Below are positions 27,278 to 36,070 of a DNA stretch of 64,000 bases, in pieces; position 1 is the stretch's first letter, and every line of letters begins with the position of its first letter. The notes beneath the pieces were generated by a model that was not told the DNA's origin, did no database searches, and saw only the letters and a program-made list of their open reading frames with translations. Made by a program: the position numbers and the translations under genes. The stretch is from Kaistella solincola (GTDB lineage: Bacteria > Bacteroidota > Bacteroidia > Flavobacteriales > Weeksellaceae). The DNA is taken from the NCBI RefSeq assembly GCF_000812875.1, contig NZ_JSYK01000002.1, forward strand, positions 591,035 through 655,034, given 5' to 3'.

Positions 27278-28519
27278 TTATCTGACTTTAAGAGTAATTA
27301 AACATATAATCGCGAACAAAACCCCGATAATCACCATGCGGTTCACGATTTTGCTTTCGTGATAACCTTCTTTCTGATAATGATGATGAAGCGGCGACAT
27401 TTTAAACAGTCTGTTATTTTGTGCGTATTCTAAGCCGTATTTTCTTTTTCGATATTTAAAAACCGCAACCTGCAGCATGACTGACAGGTTTTCAATTAAG
27501 AATATTCCGCATAAAACCGGGATCAAAAGTTCCTTTCGTAAAATAATGGCAAGAACTGCGATAACGCCGCCGAGCATTAAACTTCCGGTATCGCCCATAA
27601 AAACCTGCGCCGGGTAGGTATTGTACCAAAAAAATCCGATAACTGCCCCGACAAGTGCCAGCGTGAAAATAGTAGTTTCACCCATATTTGGGAGGAACAT
27701 GATGTTCAGATAATCTGCGAAAATAATATTCCCCGATAAATACGCAAAAAAGGCGAGTGTCAGCAGAATGACGACGCTGGTTCCGGCCGCAAGCCCGTCA
27801 ATTCCGTCGGTAATATTGGCGCCATTCGAAACGGCGGTTACGATGAAAATTACAATCGGGATAAAAACAATCCAAGCCCATTCCTGCGCGTCTTCCGGTG
27901 TCATCCAGAACAGAAGTCCGCTGTAATCGAATTCGTTATTTTTCACAAACGGAACGGTAGAAAATGTGGATTTTTCAGTTTTCATAAAGTTTGCTTCCAC
28001 GTTATTGCGGTTTACTTCTTTTGCGTCAGCATATTTCCGCTGCACTGTAATATCTTGGTGAAAGTACATGGTAACACCGACAATCAGCCCTAAACCGACC
28101 TGTCCGATTACTTTAAACTTTCCGCTTAAACCGTCCTTGTTTTTCTTTATTTTCTTCAGATAATCATCAATAAAACCAATTGCGCCCATCCAAACCACAG
28201 AAACGATGAGTAAAATGATGTAGATATTTAAAATTTTAGTGAAGAGCAAAACCGGAATCAGCGTGGCAAAAATGATGATTAAGCCTCCCATCGTCGGAGT
28301 ACCTTCTTTTTGCTTTTGTCCGTCTAAACCTAAATCGCGCACGAGTTCGCCCATCTGTTTTTTTCGGAGGTAATTGATGATTTTTTTACCAAAAACCAAT
28401 GCAATAATCAACGATAATAGTACCGACATCCCCGCCCGGAACGAGATGAATTTAAACATACCCATTCCCGGAACGTGAATTCCGTGAGCGGTAAGATATT
28501 CGAATAGGTAATATAACAT
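27278..28519 (-). CDS. mraY: phospho-N-acetylmuramoyl-pentapeptide transferase
   Basis: 413-residue integral membrane enzyme that makes lipid I from UDP-MurNAc-pentapeptide and undecaprenyl phosphate. [36 protein letters not shown] and [13 protein letters not shown] are the conserved catalytic cytoplasmic loops, and [10 protein letters not shown] the histidine motif. A roughly 60-residue insert (about 165-225) lies between membrane helices; such an insert is usual in Bacteroidota MraY. It follows murE after 25 nt. Confidence 0.97.
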   Translation of the reverse strand: MLYYLFEYLTAHGIHVPGMGMFKFISFRAGMSVLLSLIIALVFGKKIINYLRKKQMGELVRDLGLDGQKQKEGTPTMGGLIIIFATLIPVLLFTKILNIYIILLIVSVVWMGAIGFIDDYLKKIKKNKDGLSGKFKVIGQVGLGLIVGVTMYFHQDITVQRKYADAKEVNRNNVEANFMKTEKSTFSTVPFVKNNEFDYSGLLFWMTPEDAQEWAWIVFIPIVIFIVTAVSNGANITDGIDGLAAGTSVVILLTLAFFAYLSGNIIFADYLNIMFLPNMGETTIFTLALVGAVIGFFWYNTYPAQVFMGDTGSLMLGGVIAVLAIILRKELLIPVLCGIFLIENLSVMLQVAVFKYRKRKYGLEYAQNNRLFKMSPLHHHYQKEGYHESKIVNRMVIIGVLFAIICLITLKVR

Positions 28520-28544
28520 GGTTTATAATTTTCTCTTCAATAAT

Positions 28545-30005
28545 TTACTTTGACATCAGTCTTGCCAGTTCCAAAATGGTTTCCTGATCATCAAAATGGT
28601 GTTTTACTCCGTTTATTTCCTGATAAGTTTCGTGACCTTTCCCGGCAACTACCACAATATCTTTTGGTTCGGCAAATTTGATGGCCATTTTTATCGCTTC
28701 GCGACGGTCCGGGATTGAAGTGTATTTGCTGAAAAACTGCGGCTCTACACCAGCTTCAATTTCTTTGATGATTTCCGCAGGATCTTCGGTTCTCGGATTG
28801 TCCGAAGTGATAATTGCCAGCGTAGATTTTTTGGTTGCTATTTTGCCCATTTTTGGCCTTTTAGCTACATCGCGGTCGCCGCCACACCCGAAAACGGTGA
28901 TGAGTCTTTCGTTTTTTGTACGGATTTCATTGATTGAATCCAGAATATTTTCCAAAGCATCGGGCGTATGAGCGTAATCCACGACGAAGAAAATTCCGCC
29001 TTCGGATTTAAAAGTTTCAAACCGGCCTTTTACGCGCGTCAGTTGCGAAATAGCCGGTAAAATATCATCCGCATGAAAACCGCATTCAACTGCCACAGCG
29101 TATGCAAGCAATAAATTGTACGCGTTGAATTTTCCAGTTAAAGTTGTCCAGAATTCCTTTCCGTTAAAATTCAGCAGCATTCCGTTAAAATCGACTTCGG
29201 TGATTTTTCCGTGGAAATCTGCCATCGATTTCATAGCAAAAGTTTTCTTTTCAGCTTTCGTATTTTGAAGCATCACCAACCCGTTTTTGTCATCAACATT
29301 GGTAATTGCAATAGCTTCGGAACTTAATTCATCAAAAAATCTTTTTTTGGTTTTAATGTATTCGTCGAAAGTTTTATGATAATCGAGATGATCGTGGGAA
29401 ATGTTTGTAAATCCTGCAATTTTGAAATTTAAACCTTCGGTTCGGTATTGATGAATGCCGTGCGAAGAAACTTCCATGAAAGCATATTCACAACCTTCAT
29501 ACACCGCTTGTGACAAAATCTGGTTTAAGCGGATAATGTCAGGCGTGGTGTGTGTGGACGGAATTATTTCTTCATCGATGCGATATTCCACCGTGGAAAT
29601 TAAGGCGCTTTTAAAGCCCAGAATTTTAAAAATATCGAAAAGCAGAGTAGTGGTAGAAGTTTTTCCGTTGGTTCCGGTAATAGCGATGAGGTTAAGTTTT
29701 GCTGAAGGATTTCCGTAAAAATTTGCCGCTAAAAGGCCTAAAATTTTCGCAGAATTTTTAACTGAAATATAGGTGACGCTGTCTTTTAAATTTTCTGGTA
29801 GAACTTGGCAGACAATAGCTTTTGCACCATTTTCGATTGCAGCATTAATGAAATCATGACCGTCAGAAACCGTTCCTTTAACCGCCACGTACATCGAGTT
29901 TTCCACTGCTTTTCGGCTGTCGAATGTTAAATCTGAAATATTCAGGTCCTTAGCACCGAAAATTTCTAGATGGGGAACTCTGTTTAAAACTTCTTCTAAT
30001 TTCAT
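28545..30005 (-). CDS. murE: UDP-MurNAc-L-Ala-D-Glu--meso-diaminopimelate ligase
   Basis: 486-residue Mur ligase. AITGTNGKTSTTTLLF is the P-loop, MEVSSHGIHQYR and NISHDHLDYH the central motifs. The C-terminal SDNPRTEDP carries the DNPR motif that selects meso-diaminopimelate, so the peptidoglycan is of the m-DAP type. It follows ftsI after 15 nt. No murF follows it, unlike in E. coli. Confidence 0.97.
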   Translation of the reverse strand: MKLEEVLNRVPHLEIFGAKDLNISDLTFDSRKAVENSMYVAVKGTVSDGHDFINAAIENGAKAIVCQVLPENLKDSVTYISVKNSAKILGLLAANFYGNPSAKLNLIAITGTNGKTSTTTLLFDIFKILGFKSALISTVEYRIDEEIIPSTHTTPDIIRLNQILSQAVYEGCEYAFMEVSSHGIHQYRTEGLNFKIAGFTNISHDHLDYHKTFDEYIKTKKRFFDELSSEAIAITNVDDKNGLVMLQNTKAEKKTFAMKSMADFHGKITEVDFNGMLLNFNGKEFWTTLTGKFNAYNLLLAYAVAVECGFHADDILPAISQLTRVKGRFETFKSEGGIFFVVDYAHTPDALENILDSINEIRTKNERLITVFGCGGDRDVAKRPKMGKIATKKSTLAIITSDNPRTEDPAEIIKEIEAGVEPQFFSKYTSIPDRREAIKMAIKFAEPKDIVVVAGKGHETYQEINGVKHHFDDQETILELARLMSK

Positions 30006-30020
30006 ATTAATTCACAGAAA

Positions 30021-32012
30021 TTAATTCTGCAGTGTGAGGTAAATTTTTTGATTTTTATTGATGATGGTTCCTTCCAGCGGAAACTGTTCCTTGATTTTTC
30101 CAACACCCTGATAATCCACACGATAACCTTGGTTTTCGAGTTGTGGAATAATATTTTTGCCGATCAAGCCGGTAACATTAGGCATGGTGTTGCTTTTTCC
30201 CGCAAGTTTTACGGCTGGTTTAAACATCTTGCTGAGGTCCACTTTTTTGTCCACCAACATTTCCTGCTCGATATTTTGCGGCGTTTTCAGGAAGGTTTTC
30301 CCTGCAATTTCTTTAAACACCGGCGCTGCAACAGTAGAGCCGTAAAAACCTTTTGAAGTATCGGGCTCGCTGACCATAACATAGCACGTATATTTCGGAT
30401 TGTCGGACGGATAAAACCCTGCGAACGACGCTCTGTATTTCATTTTGCCAGGCAACCAATATTCAAATCTTGCGGTTCCGGTTTTTCCGGCCATTTTTAA
30501 ATTGGGAGTGAAAATACTTTTTGCAGTCCCTTTTTCTACCGCTTTAGTAAGGGCGCTTGTCATCATTTCAATGGCATCTTTGGACGCCATTTTATTTACC
30601 ATTACTTTGGGTTTCGCTTCATACAGTGTACGACCGTCTTTTAGAATTTTCTCTATAAAAAGAGGTTCTACCATTTTGCCCTTATTTGCAATTCCGTTAT
30701 AAAAGGTGGTGAGTTGCAGTAAGTTAATATTAGTTGCATAGCCGAAAGAAATTGAAGCCAGTGCTCCGGGGCTCCACCTTTTACTCTTCGGAGTTATAAT
30801 TCTTGGCTTTGTAATACCAGGAAGTTCAATATCCATCTTATCGAACAATTTCCATTTTCTCAAGTGATCTAAAAATACCTCTGGATTACTGCCGTAATAC
30901 TGAGTAATGAGTTTGGCGGTGCCCACGTTGCTGGATTTTGCCAGGACATCTGAAATTTCATAAGTTCCGCCACCGTGACCATCTGATATTCTTTGTTTCG
31001 CATAAGTCCAAACCCCGTTTCCGACATTTACAGTTGTATTTTCATCAATAAAACCATCATCCATCGCCGCCAGTAATGATATGGTCTTAAAAGTCGAGCC
31101 TGGTTCAATATTGTCTTTAATAGCGTAATTATAAGCATCAACATAAATTTCGGGTTCAGTACGGCGAAGGTTTACCATTGCTTTTACCTTTCCCGTAGAG
31201 ACCTCCATCACGATCACAGAACCGTGCTCAGCATCAAATTTTATTAATTGTTTTTCTAAAGCGGAATGCGCAATGTCCTGAATACGGATATCGATGGTGG
31301 TGTAAACGTCCTGTCCGTCTACAGGTTCTTTAACTTTCCAGTAATCAATAGGTTTCCATTGGCTGGAATTTACGCGCTGTTCAAGCCGGGTCCCGTCCGT
31401 TCCGGTAAGATATTTTGAAAAAGCGCCTTCCAGACCCGATTTTGCTGCGCCGTTGTCCATACCGATGGTTCCGGCACCGATTTGCGTGGTCGCTAGTTCA
31501 CGCTTATATTTTCGGTCAACGATAAATCCGCCACGGTTTTTACCTTTTTTAAATATGGGAAATTTGCGGATGCGATCATAATCATCGAAATCCAAGCCTT
31601 TTACCAACGCATAGTATTGGTTTTGTGCGGCTTTTTGCTGATCGAAACGATCGCGGAAATAGCTTCTCGGTTTTCCGAACATCTTGGAAAGAGAATCGGT
31701 TAAAGCGCCGATGTTATTTGAATAAACGGTGTCTTTAATGATTTTAAAATCAAGATAAACATCATAACGCATCACGGTGGTTGCTAAAATTGAACCGTCT
31801 GAAGCGAACAAATTTCCGCGTGCAGCCTGAAGCGTCGCTTCGCGGTAATTATTATTGATGTAATCATCTTTAATTTCCTGAACATTTGAATTCTGTAAAA
31901 TCAGGATTCTGGCGAGAAAAACGACAAACAAAACGAAGGCAAACCCTGTAAAAAGGTAGCCCCAACGCAACGTTTTCGAACGTTTTTTTTCATATTCATT
32001 TTGCACCGCCAT
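30021..32012 (-). CDS. ftsI: septal transpeptidase FtsI (PBP3) with PASTA domain
   Basis: 663-residue class B penicillin-binding protein. One N-terminal membrane helix (GYLFTGFAFVLFVVFLARIL), a pedestal domain (about 50-220), then the transpeptidase: active-site SxxK in EPGSTFKTISLL, SxN in AKSSNVGTAKL, KTG in MAGKTGTARFEYW. A single PASTA domain closes the protein (TMPNVTGLIGKNIIPQLE). It crosslinks septal peptidoglycan with FtsW. Its start overlaps the end of the ftsL-like gene by 17 nt. Confidence 0.95.
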   Translation of the reverse strand: MAVQNEYEKKRSKTLRWGYLFTGFAFVLFVVFLARILILQNSNVQEIKDDYINNNYREATLQAARGNLFASDGSILATTVMRYDVYLDFKIIKDTVYSNNIGALTDSLSKMFGKPRSYFRDRFDQQKAAQNQYYALVKGLDFDDYDRIRKFPIFKKGKNRGGFIVDRKYKRELATTQIGAGTIGMDNGAAKSGLEGAFSKYLTGTDGTRLEQRVNSSQWKPIDYWKVKEPVDGQDVYTTIDIRIQDIAHSALEKQLIKFDAEHGSVIVMEVSTGKVKAMVNLRRTEPEIYVDAYNYAIKDNIEPGSTFKTISLLAAMDDGFIDENTTVNVGNGVWTYAKQRISDGHGGGTYEISDVLAKSSNVGTAKLITQYYGSNPEVFLDHLRKWKLFDKMDIELPGITKPRIITPKSKRWSPGALASISFGYATNINLLQLTTFYNGIANKGKMVEPLFIEKILKDGRTLYEAKPKVMVNKMASKDAIEMMTSALTKAVEKGTAKSIFTPNLKMAGKTGTARFEYWLPGKMKYRASFAGFYPSDNPKYTCYVMVSEPDTSKGFYGSTVAAPVFKEIAGKTFLKTPQNIEQEMLVDKKVDLSKMFKPAVKLAGKSNTMPNVTGLIGKNIIPQLENQGYRVDYQGVGKIKEQFPLEGTIINKNQKIYLTLQN

Positions 32013-32361
32013 CTAAACTGTCTAGTTTTATCAATATTTTATGTGGATGATTTTCTAAGGACAAAAGCGAGTCCTGCACCATTTCTTTTCCTAATTCGGA
32101 TTCTAGTTTTACTTTTATTAACCGGCTTTGCGCATATGCGTTTCGGGATTTATATTCTTCGGTTTGTTCTTTTAACGCATTTACCTGCTCGATTTTTTGG
32201 CTTACCAGGTGATTGCTGTAAATCATGATCATCAGCAAGACGAAAACAACGGCAAAATAGCGGTAATGGATTTTTACCTCGTCGCGGTTCAGAAAATTTC
32301 CTTTCACAATGTCTATGAAAGTCAGTTTTTTCTGTGGGCGATATGTTGGTTTTTTTGCCAT
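31996..32361 (-). CDS. ftsL: FtsL-like divisome protein
   Basis: 121 residues: a basic N-terminus, one membrane helix (YFAVVFVLLMIMIYSNHLV), then a periplasmic coiled-coil-like helix (about 55-110). This size, topology and position between rsmH and ftsI fit FtsL, a poorly conserved structural protein that binds FtsQ and activates FtsWI. The assignment rests on position and topology more than on sequence. It overlaps ftsI by 17 nt. Confidence 0.78.
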   Translation of the reverse strand: MAKKPTYRPQKKLTFIDIVKGNFLNRDEVKIHYRYFAVVFVLLMIMIYSNHLVSQKIEQVNALKEQTEEYKSRNAYAQSRLIKVKLESELGKEMVQDSLLSLENHPHKILIKLDSLDGGAK

Positions 32362-32390
32362 TTAAAAATTCCGGGTTATTTCGTGCTTTT

Positions 32391-33284
32391 TTACAGTTTT
32401 ATACCTGTTCTTAGTTTCGCGCTTCTGGCGCGCGAGTTTTCATCAATTTCTTCACTGCTCGGAATGGTCGCTTTAGTTTGAAGCAATTCAAAGGTTTTCG
32501 CAAAATTTCCATAAATATCGCGTTCAGGTTCTCCTTCGAACATTCCGTTTTTCAAAAATCTTTTTACCAATCGGTCTTCTAATGAATGATAAGAAATCAC
32601 CACCAAACGGCCGCCCGGTTTCAAAATGCGGTGTGCCTGCAAAAGCATTTCTTTTAAAGCCTCCAATTCCTGATTGACTTCAATCCGGATTGCCTGAAAA
32701 ATCTGCGCGTACACTTTATTTTGTTTGAATTGCGGAATATAACTGAACACTTTTTTCAGCTCTTCCGTCGTTTCAATGGGTTTATTTTTTCTCGCTTGAA
32801 CAATTTCGCGCGCTAATTTCCGCGATTCGCGGATTTCACCATACTGAAAAAGGATATTCGCGATATCGTCTTCTTCATATTCATTAATGATTTTCTTGGC
32901 GTCTAAAAGCTGCATTACATTCATCCGCATATCCAGCGGCGCATCGCTACGGGTGGAAAATCCACGGTCGGCTTCATCAAACTGATGAGAAGAAACACCC
33001 AAATCTGCCAAAACACCGTCCACCTGCGTAACTCCGTAGATAAATAGCGCATTTTCCAGAAACCGGAAATTTTGGTTGATCAGCGTAAAACGTTCATCTT
33101 CGATGGTGTTTTTCAGCGCGTCCAAATCCTGGTCGAAACTGTAGAGTTTCCCTTTTTCCGAAAGCCTGCTGAGAATTTCGCGGGAATGACCACCGCCGCC
33201 GAAAGTACAATCCACGTAGATACCATCGGGATTTGTTACCAAATCATCGACACTTTTTTTTAGCAAAACAGGATTGTGATACAT
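32391..33284 (-). CDS. rsmH: 16S rRNA m4C1402 methyltransferase RsmH (MraW)
   Basis: 297-residue SAM-dependent methyltransferase acting on C1402 of 16S rRNA. N-terminal MYHNPVLLKKSVDDL, VDCTFGGGGHSREIL (SAM motif) and DLGVSSHQFDEADRGFS are characteristic, as is VISYHSLEDRLVKRF. The C-terminus ENSRARSAKLRT is the family's end motif. It is the second gene of the dcw series, 36 nt after mraZ. Confidence 0.96.
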   Translation of the reverse strand: MYHNPVLLKKSVDDLVTNPDGIYVDCTFGGGGHSREILSRLSEKGKLYSFDQDLDALKNTIEDERFTLINQNFRFLENALFIYGVTQVDGVLADLGVSSHQFDEADRGFSTRSDAPLDMRMNVMQLLDAKKIINEYEEDDIANILFQYGEIRESRKLAREIVQARKNKPIETTEELKKVFSYIPQFKQNKVYAQIFQAIRIEVNQELEALKEMLLQAHRILKPGGRLVVISYHSLEDRLVKRFLKNGMFEGEPERDIYGNFAKTFELLQTKATIPSSEEIDENSRARSAKLRTGIKL

Positions 33285-33320
33285 TATATTCAGGTTAAAT
33301 TCTCTTGATTTCCTTAGAAA

Positions 33321-33791
33321 TTACAGCGCTTCATCATCAAAGCTCAGGTTTCCCATCACTTCTTCGGCAAGTTTTGCGAAATTTTCCTCGGAGGTTGCGA
33401 TAACATTTTCGTAGGCTTCTTTGTCCCAAATTTCTAAAAGCTCGCCAGCACTCGTAATTACGATTTCTTTTTTCAGATGAGCGAACTGTGTTAAATCTTT
33501 AGAAATTTGGAGGCGCCCTGCATTGTCCAGTTCTACCACTTTTACACCTGCGGTAAACTGGCGGATGAAGTCGGCATTTTTCTTTATAAACCGGTTGAGA
33601 CCGGTAAGTTTTTTCATCAGCCGATCCCAAACTGTCATTGGATAAACCTCCAGACATGGCTGAAACACAGCACGTTTGATGACAAAGCAACCATCATCGA
33701 AATCTCCCATTTGCTTTACCAGCGCGGCAGGGAGTTTTAGGCGACCTTTGTCGTCTATTCTACATTCATATGTTCCGATGAAATTCTTCAT
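33321..33791 (-). CDS. mraZ: transcriptional regulator MraZ
   Basis: 156-residue protein with two AbrB-like SpoVT halves: IGTYECRIDDKGRLKLPAAL (about 4-23) and VVELDNAGRLQISKDLTQFA (about 78-97). MraZ forms ring oligomers that bind TGGGN repeats upstream of its own operon and repress it. I start at the ATG at 33791; the frame continues 13 codons upstream, but that part contains the -7 promoter box. First gene of the dcw cluster. Confidence 0.94.
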   Translation of the reverse strand: MKNFIGTYECRIDDKGRLKLPAALVKQMGDFDDGCFVIKRAVFQPCLEVYPMTVWDRLMKKLTGLNRFIKKNADFIRQFTAGVKVVELDNAGRLQISKDLTQFAHLKKEIVITSAGELLEIWDKEAYENVIATSEENFAKLAEEVMGNLSFDDEAL

Positions 33792-33797
33792 TTGGGA

Positions 33798-33841
33798 CAA
33801 ATTTATATAAAAATTTCTAAAAGCTCCCACTTTTACCCACT
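33798..33841 (-). promoter_or_regulatory. dcw promoter with MraZ boxes
   Basis: On the minus strand TAAATTTG (33805-33798) matches TAnnTTTG and ends 6 nt before the mraZ ATG. About 20 nt upstream lie two direct repeats, TGGGT (33839-33835) and TGGGA (33829-33825), exactly 10 bp apart, as in MraZ boxes of other bacteria. They cover the -33 region, so binding should exclude RNA polymerase. Boxes and promoter are seen directly; regulation is inferred. Confidence 0.72.
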
Positions 33842-34004
33842 TTTTGACTTAATGTTAATAAGTTTCCATTTTCGTGTTAAAACGCTGATTAAAAAGGAGT
33901 TATTCAAACCATAAAAATTACCCGTTTTAGCGGCATATTTTTGATAAAAAAAATCTTAATTTTATTATTATAAAAAGGTAAATTATAATTTGGTGTTTAA
34001 TTTG

Positions 34005-34012
34005 TATTTTTG
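34005..34012 (+). promoter_or_regulatory. -7 box (TATTTTTG) before the alpha/beta hydrolase
   Basis: TATTTTTG fits TAnnTTTG, 23 nt before the ATG at 34036. The divergent gap between this and the dcw promoter also has a degenerate GCCGCTAAAA-type hairpin at about 33906-33952. Confidence 0.5.
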
Positions 34013-34035
34013 CACACGCTCAATGCGTACACTCT

Positions 34036-34800
34036 ATGATATTTAAAACAAAAAAAGAAAAAAAATTCGCTTTTATTGAAGCTGGTGAAGGTGAACCTAT
34101 TATTCTGCTGCACGGATTAATGGGCGGTTTAAGCAATTTCGAAAAGACAGTAATGTTCTTTTCAGAGCGTGGTTACAAGGTTTTTGTTCCCGTGCTTCCG
34201 GTGTACGATTTGCCGGTGCTTAATACCAACTTAACCACAATAGCGAAATACGTTTCCAAGTTTATTGAAGAAAAAGTAGGGAAGCCGGCGGTAATTGTCG
34301 GAAATTCTATGGGTGGACATATTGGGCTGATCCTGACCTTAGCACGCCCGGATTTGGTGACGCACCTTGTGCTTACCGGAAGCTCCGGCCTTTACGAACG
34401 CGCTTTCGGAGACAGTTTCCCGCGGAAAAGCGATAAAAACTACATCAGAAAAAAAACCGAAGAAGTTTTCTACGACCCAATTGTCGCAACCGATGAATTG
34501 GTGGATGAGGTTTTTGCGGTGGTGAATGACCGTATGAAAGGTATTAAAACCGTGATGCTTGCACGAAGTGCTATTAAGCACAACATGCTGAATGATTTAC
34601 CAAAAATCACCACACCGGTTTGCCTGATCTGGGGACGGCAGGATAATGTAACGCCGCCGGATGTTGCAATAGATATGAATAAATTTCTGCCAAATTCTGA
34701 ACTCCACTGGATTGAAGAATGCGGGCACGCTGCAATGATGGAAAAGCCAGACGAGTTCAATGAAATATTGTACGAGTGGCTGGAGCGCAAGAAAATATAG
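34036..34800 (+). CDS. alpha/beta hydrolase
   Basis: 254-residue alpha/beta-hydrolase without signal peptide. Oxyanion region ILLHGLMGGLSNF, nucleophile elbow VIVGNSMGGHIGL (GxSxG), acid WGRQDNVTPP and catalytic His in EECGHAAMMEKPDEF are all in place, so it should be active on an ester, thioester or similar bond; the substrate cannot be assigned. Divergent from the dcw operon and followed by a terminator, so probably monocistronic. Confidence 0.9.
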   Translation: MIFKTKKEKKFAFIEAGEGEPIILLHGLMGGLSNFEKTVMFFSERGYKVFVPVLPVYDLPVLNTNLTTIAKYVSKFIEEKVGKPAVIVGNSMGGHIGLILTLARPDLVTHLVLTGSSGLYERAFGDSFPRKSDKNYIRKKTEEVFYDPIVATDELVDEVFAVVNDRMKGIKTVMLARSAIKHNMLNDLPKITTPVCLIWGRQDNVTPPDVAIDMNKFLPNSELHWIEECGHAAMMEKPDEFNEILYEWLERKKI

Positions 34801-34804
34801 TTTG

Positions 34805-34828
34805 ATGGAAGTTCTGCTTCCATTTTTT
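34805..34828 (+). terminator. rho-independent terminator
   Basis: ATGGAAG (34805-34811), loop TTCTG, CTTCCAT (34817-34823), then a run of T. It starts 5 nt after the hydrolase stop. Confidence 0.82.
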
Positions 34829-34853
34829 ATTTCAGTTAATTAAATTTCAGAAC

Positions 34854-35477
34854 ATGGTTATCAAGACAGCAGAATTCGTAAAAAGTAGCGGCAAATGGCA
34901 GGAATGTCCCGAACCGACTTTACCGGAATATGCATTTATCGGCCGCTCGAACGTTGGAAAATCTTCACTGATCAACGCGCTGATGAACCATAAAGATTTG
35001 GCAAAGACCTCCGGAACGCCGGGAAAAACGCAGCTTATCAATCATTTTATCATCAATGAAAAATGGTATTTGACCGATTTGCCGGGCTATGGTTACGCCA
35101 GAGTTTCTAAAACTTTGCGGAAAGATTTCGAAAATCTCATCATTAATTATATTTTGAACCGCAAAAATCTGGTGAACCTTTTCGTGCTCATCGATTCCCG
35201 ACACACGCCACAAAAAATTGATATTGAATTTATTGAATATTGCGGCGAAAGTGGAATTCCGTTTTCTTTGGTTTTTACAAAAGCTGATAAATTGAAACCG
35301 AACGTGGTTCTTGCGAACGTGGAAAAATACAGACAGGAACTGCTGAAAACCTGGGAAGATCTGCCGGAAATTTATGTAACCTCGGCCGAGAAAAAGACCG
35401 GCGGCGACGAAATTCTGGCTTTCATTTCCCAAACCAATCAGTTTCTTCACGAAAATCATGTTAAATTCGATAATTAG
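34854..35477 (+). CDS. ysxC: ribosome biogenesis GTP-binding protein YsxC/EngB
   Basis: 207-residue GTPase required for 50S subunit assembly. G1 is FIGRSNVGKSSLIN, G2 the threonine in TSGTPGKT, G3 LTDLPGYG, G4 VFTKADKLK and G5 VTSAEKKTG, all intact. The length is typical. A terminator separates it from the upstream hydrolase; the ElaA-like gene follows after 14 nt. Confidence 0.96.
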   Translation: MVIKTAEFVKSSGKWQECPEPTLPEYAFIGRSNVGKSSLINALMNHKDLAKTSGTPGKTQLINHFIINEKWYLTDLPGYGYARVSKTLRKDFENLIINYILNRKNLVNLFVLIDSRHTPQKIDIEFIEYCGESGIPFSLVFTKADKLKPNVVLANVEKYRQELLKTWEDLPEIYVTSAEKKTGGDEILAFISQTNQFLHENHVKFDN

Positions 35478-35491
35478 CAGCTTAAAATTGT

Positions 35492-35947
35492 ATGGAACTG
35501 AACGCAGCTGTTTGGCGCATAAAATCTTTCGACGAACTTTCCGCGACCGAACTGTATAAAATTTTACAGGTTAGAATTAATGTTTTTGTGGTGGAACAGA
35601 ATTGTCCGTATCCGGAAACCGATGGTTATGATGAAAAAGCACTTCACCTTTGGGCAGAAAAAAACGGTGAAATTGCAGCATATTGCCGGGTTTTCGCACC
35701 CGGAATTAAATACGATTTCGCCTCGATCGGGCGCGTGCTGACCAATCAGAAATTTCGTGGGCAAAATTTTGGTAAAGGTTTAATGAAAATCGCTGTAGAT
35801 ATTATTGAAACGAAATTCGGAACAGCTAAGATTCAGATTTCAGCGCAGGATTATCTGCTAAATTTTTATGAAGAATTTGGTTTTCAATCCACCGGAAACT
35901 CTTATCTTGAAGACGATATTCCGCACACCGAAATGTTACGATCTTAG
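35492..35947 (+). CDS. GNAT family N-acetyltransferase, ElaA-like
   Basis: 151-residue ElaA-type acetyltransferase. LYKILQVRINVFVVEQNCPY and DGYDEKALHLWA are ElaA signatures; the acetyl-CoA motif A is SIGRVLTNQKFRGQNFGKGLM (V...RGxGxG-like). It moves an acetyl group from acetyl-CoA to an unknown amine. Probably co-transcribed with ysxC; a terminator follows. Confidence 0.9.
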   Translation: MELNAAVWRIKSFDELSATELYKILQVRINVFVVEQNCPYPETDGYDEKALHLWAEKNGEIAAYCRVFAPGIKYDFASIGRVLTNQKFRGQNFGKGLMKIAVDIIETKFGTAKIQISAQDYLLNFYEEFGFQSTGNSYLEDDIPHTEMLRS

Positions 35948-35987
35948 AAAAACGGAAAAATTTGCCGTTTCAACGCGGAAAAAATAC

Positions 35988-36018
35988 AAACCGGAAACTG
36001 AAGTTTTCCGGTTTTTTT
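35988..36018 (+). terminator. rho-independent terminator
   Basis: AAACCGGAAA (35988-35997) pairs with TTTCCGGTTT (36005-36014), and T residues continue to 36018. A degenerate hairpin of the dispersed family lies just before it (about 35950-35985). Confidence 0.82.
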
Positions 36019-36070
36019 GATGCTTTGAAGTAAAAGTTATTTCTTAAATTAGCACATTAAATAATATTAA

